From the NCBI RefSeq assembly GCF_019207085.1, contig NZ_JAATOM010000004.1, positions 310,001-374,000 on the forward strand: a DNA stretch of 64,000 nucleotides. Reading direction: 5' to 3'. The notes beneath the pieces are model-generated. The model ran no database searches. It was given only the letters and a program-made list of their open reading frames with translations, and was not told the origin of the DNA. Made by a program: the position numbers and the translations under genes. The stretch's first letter is position 1; every line of letters starts with the position of its first letter. The stretch is from Variovorax sp. dw_308. GTDB taxonomy: Bacteria > Pseudomonadota > Gammaproteobacteria > Burkholderiales > Burkholderiaceae_C. Shown one piece after another: positions 63,826 through 64,000 of the stretch.

Positions 63826-64000
63826 TCAATCGCGCCGGGACTTCAGCACCTGCGGCACGCCCGACAGGAAGGCATCGACCCGGAGGCCGATGACGCGGTT
63901 CAGGTCCTTCGGGGTCGGCATCTCGTAGACCCACTTGCGCACGCCGATGTAGAAAACGCTCGAATGCATGGCCCAGACCAGTTCGACCTCGTCGTCCTCG
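63826..64000 (-). CDS. C-terminal end of a probable TetR-family regulator (partial)
   Basis: The minus strand is open from the window edge to a stop at 63826, giving 57 residues. The segment includes VELVWAMHSSVFYIGVRKWV, MPTPKDLNRVIGLRVDAFLS and ends QVLKSRRD. This helical tail looks like the ligand-binding end of a TetR/AcrR regulator. The DNA-binding domain lies beyond the window. It is transcribed in the same direction as the VOC-monooxygenase operon and could be its regulator. Confidence 0.55.
   Translation of the reverse strand, partial: EDDEVELVWAMHSSVFYIGVRKWVYEMPTPKDLNRVIGLRVDAFLSGVPQVLKSRRD

Overview
This is a GC-rich, densely coded chromosomal stretch that looks like a Burkholderiales genome of the Comamonadaceae, most like Variovorax. 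That assignment is inferred from gene content and intergenic style: many IclR and LysR regulators each beside a small catabolic cluster, a Bug-type solute receptor, a pcaBCD cluster, tandem glycine riboswitches before gcvT, and ethanolamine lyase without a microcompartment. I saw no rRNA, tRNA, CRISPR array, complete insertion sequence or prophage.

Layout. 0-2.2 kb: a gene tail, an MFS transporter and a lipoprotein of the phytochelatin synthase family. 2.2-6.5 kb: a protocatechuate branch with a PcaR/PcaU-like IclR regulator divergent from an AroE-like dehydrogenase and pcaB-pcaC-pcaD. 6.6-12.5 kb: a DsbA-like oxidoreductase, a DUF1800/DUF1501/hydrolase run, a flavin reductase and a DUF3014 protein. 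12.6-18.2 kb: an ORF6N protein, then gcvP-gcvH-gcvT (minus strand) behind a two-aptamer glycine riboswitch, with a 42-bp inverted repeat between gcvH and gcvP. 18.3-26.9 kb: a DenD-like dehydrogenase, ETF-ubiquinone oxidoreductase, an SDR/DMT/thioesterase run with overlapping genes, a decayed SDR plus SnoaL-like pair, two LysR regulators and an SDR.

27-31.6 kb: a two-component system divergent from a fused PAP2 phosphatase-EptA phosphoethanolamine transferase, probably a lipid A remodelling locus. 31.7-36.6 kb: an AhpD-like protein, eutC-eutB-eat for ethanolamine use, and a periplasmic FKBP isomerase. 36.8-42.3 kb: a divergent MurA-like enzyme, an SDR, a ToxR-type membrane regulator with TPRs, and two small exported proteins. 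42.4-47.1 kb: an MHS transporter and GMC oxidoreductase divergent from an IclR regulator and an enoyl-CoA hydratase.

47.2-61.3 kb is the most coherent accessory region. It holds genes for breakdown of C2 sulfonates: a SauT-like sulfoacetate-CoA ligase, a SauS-like acylating sulfoacetaldehyde dehydrogenase, Xsc, phosphotransacetylase, acetate kinase, a Bug receptor and an IclR regulator. Inside it lies a CobS/CobT-like AAA+ and VWA pair, separated by two inverted copies of a structured repeat. The expected flow is sulfoacetate to sulfoacetyl-CoA to sulfoacetaldehyde to acetyl phosphate plus sulfite, and then acetyl-CoA or acetate. No sulfite oxidase or exporter is visible in the window.

61.4-64 kb: a VOC protein, an FAD monooxygenase and a membrane-anchored monooxygenase-fold protein in one operon, then the end of a probable TetR regulator cut by the window edge.
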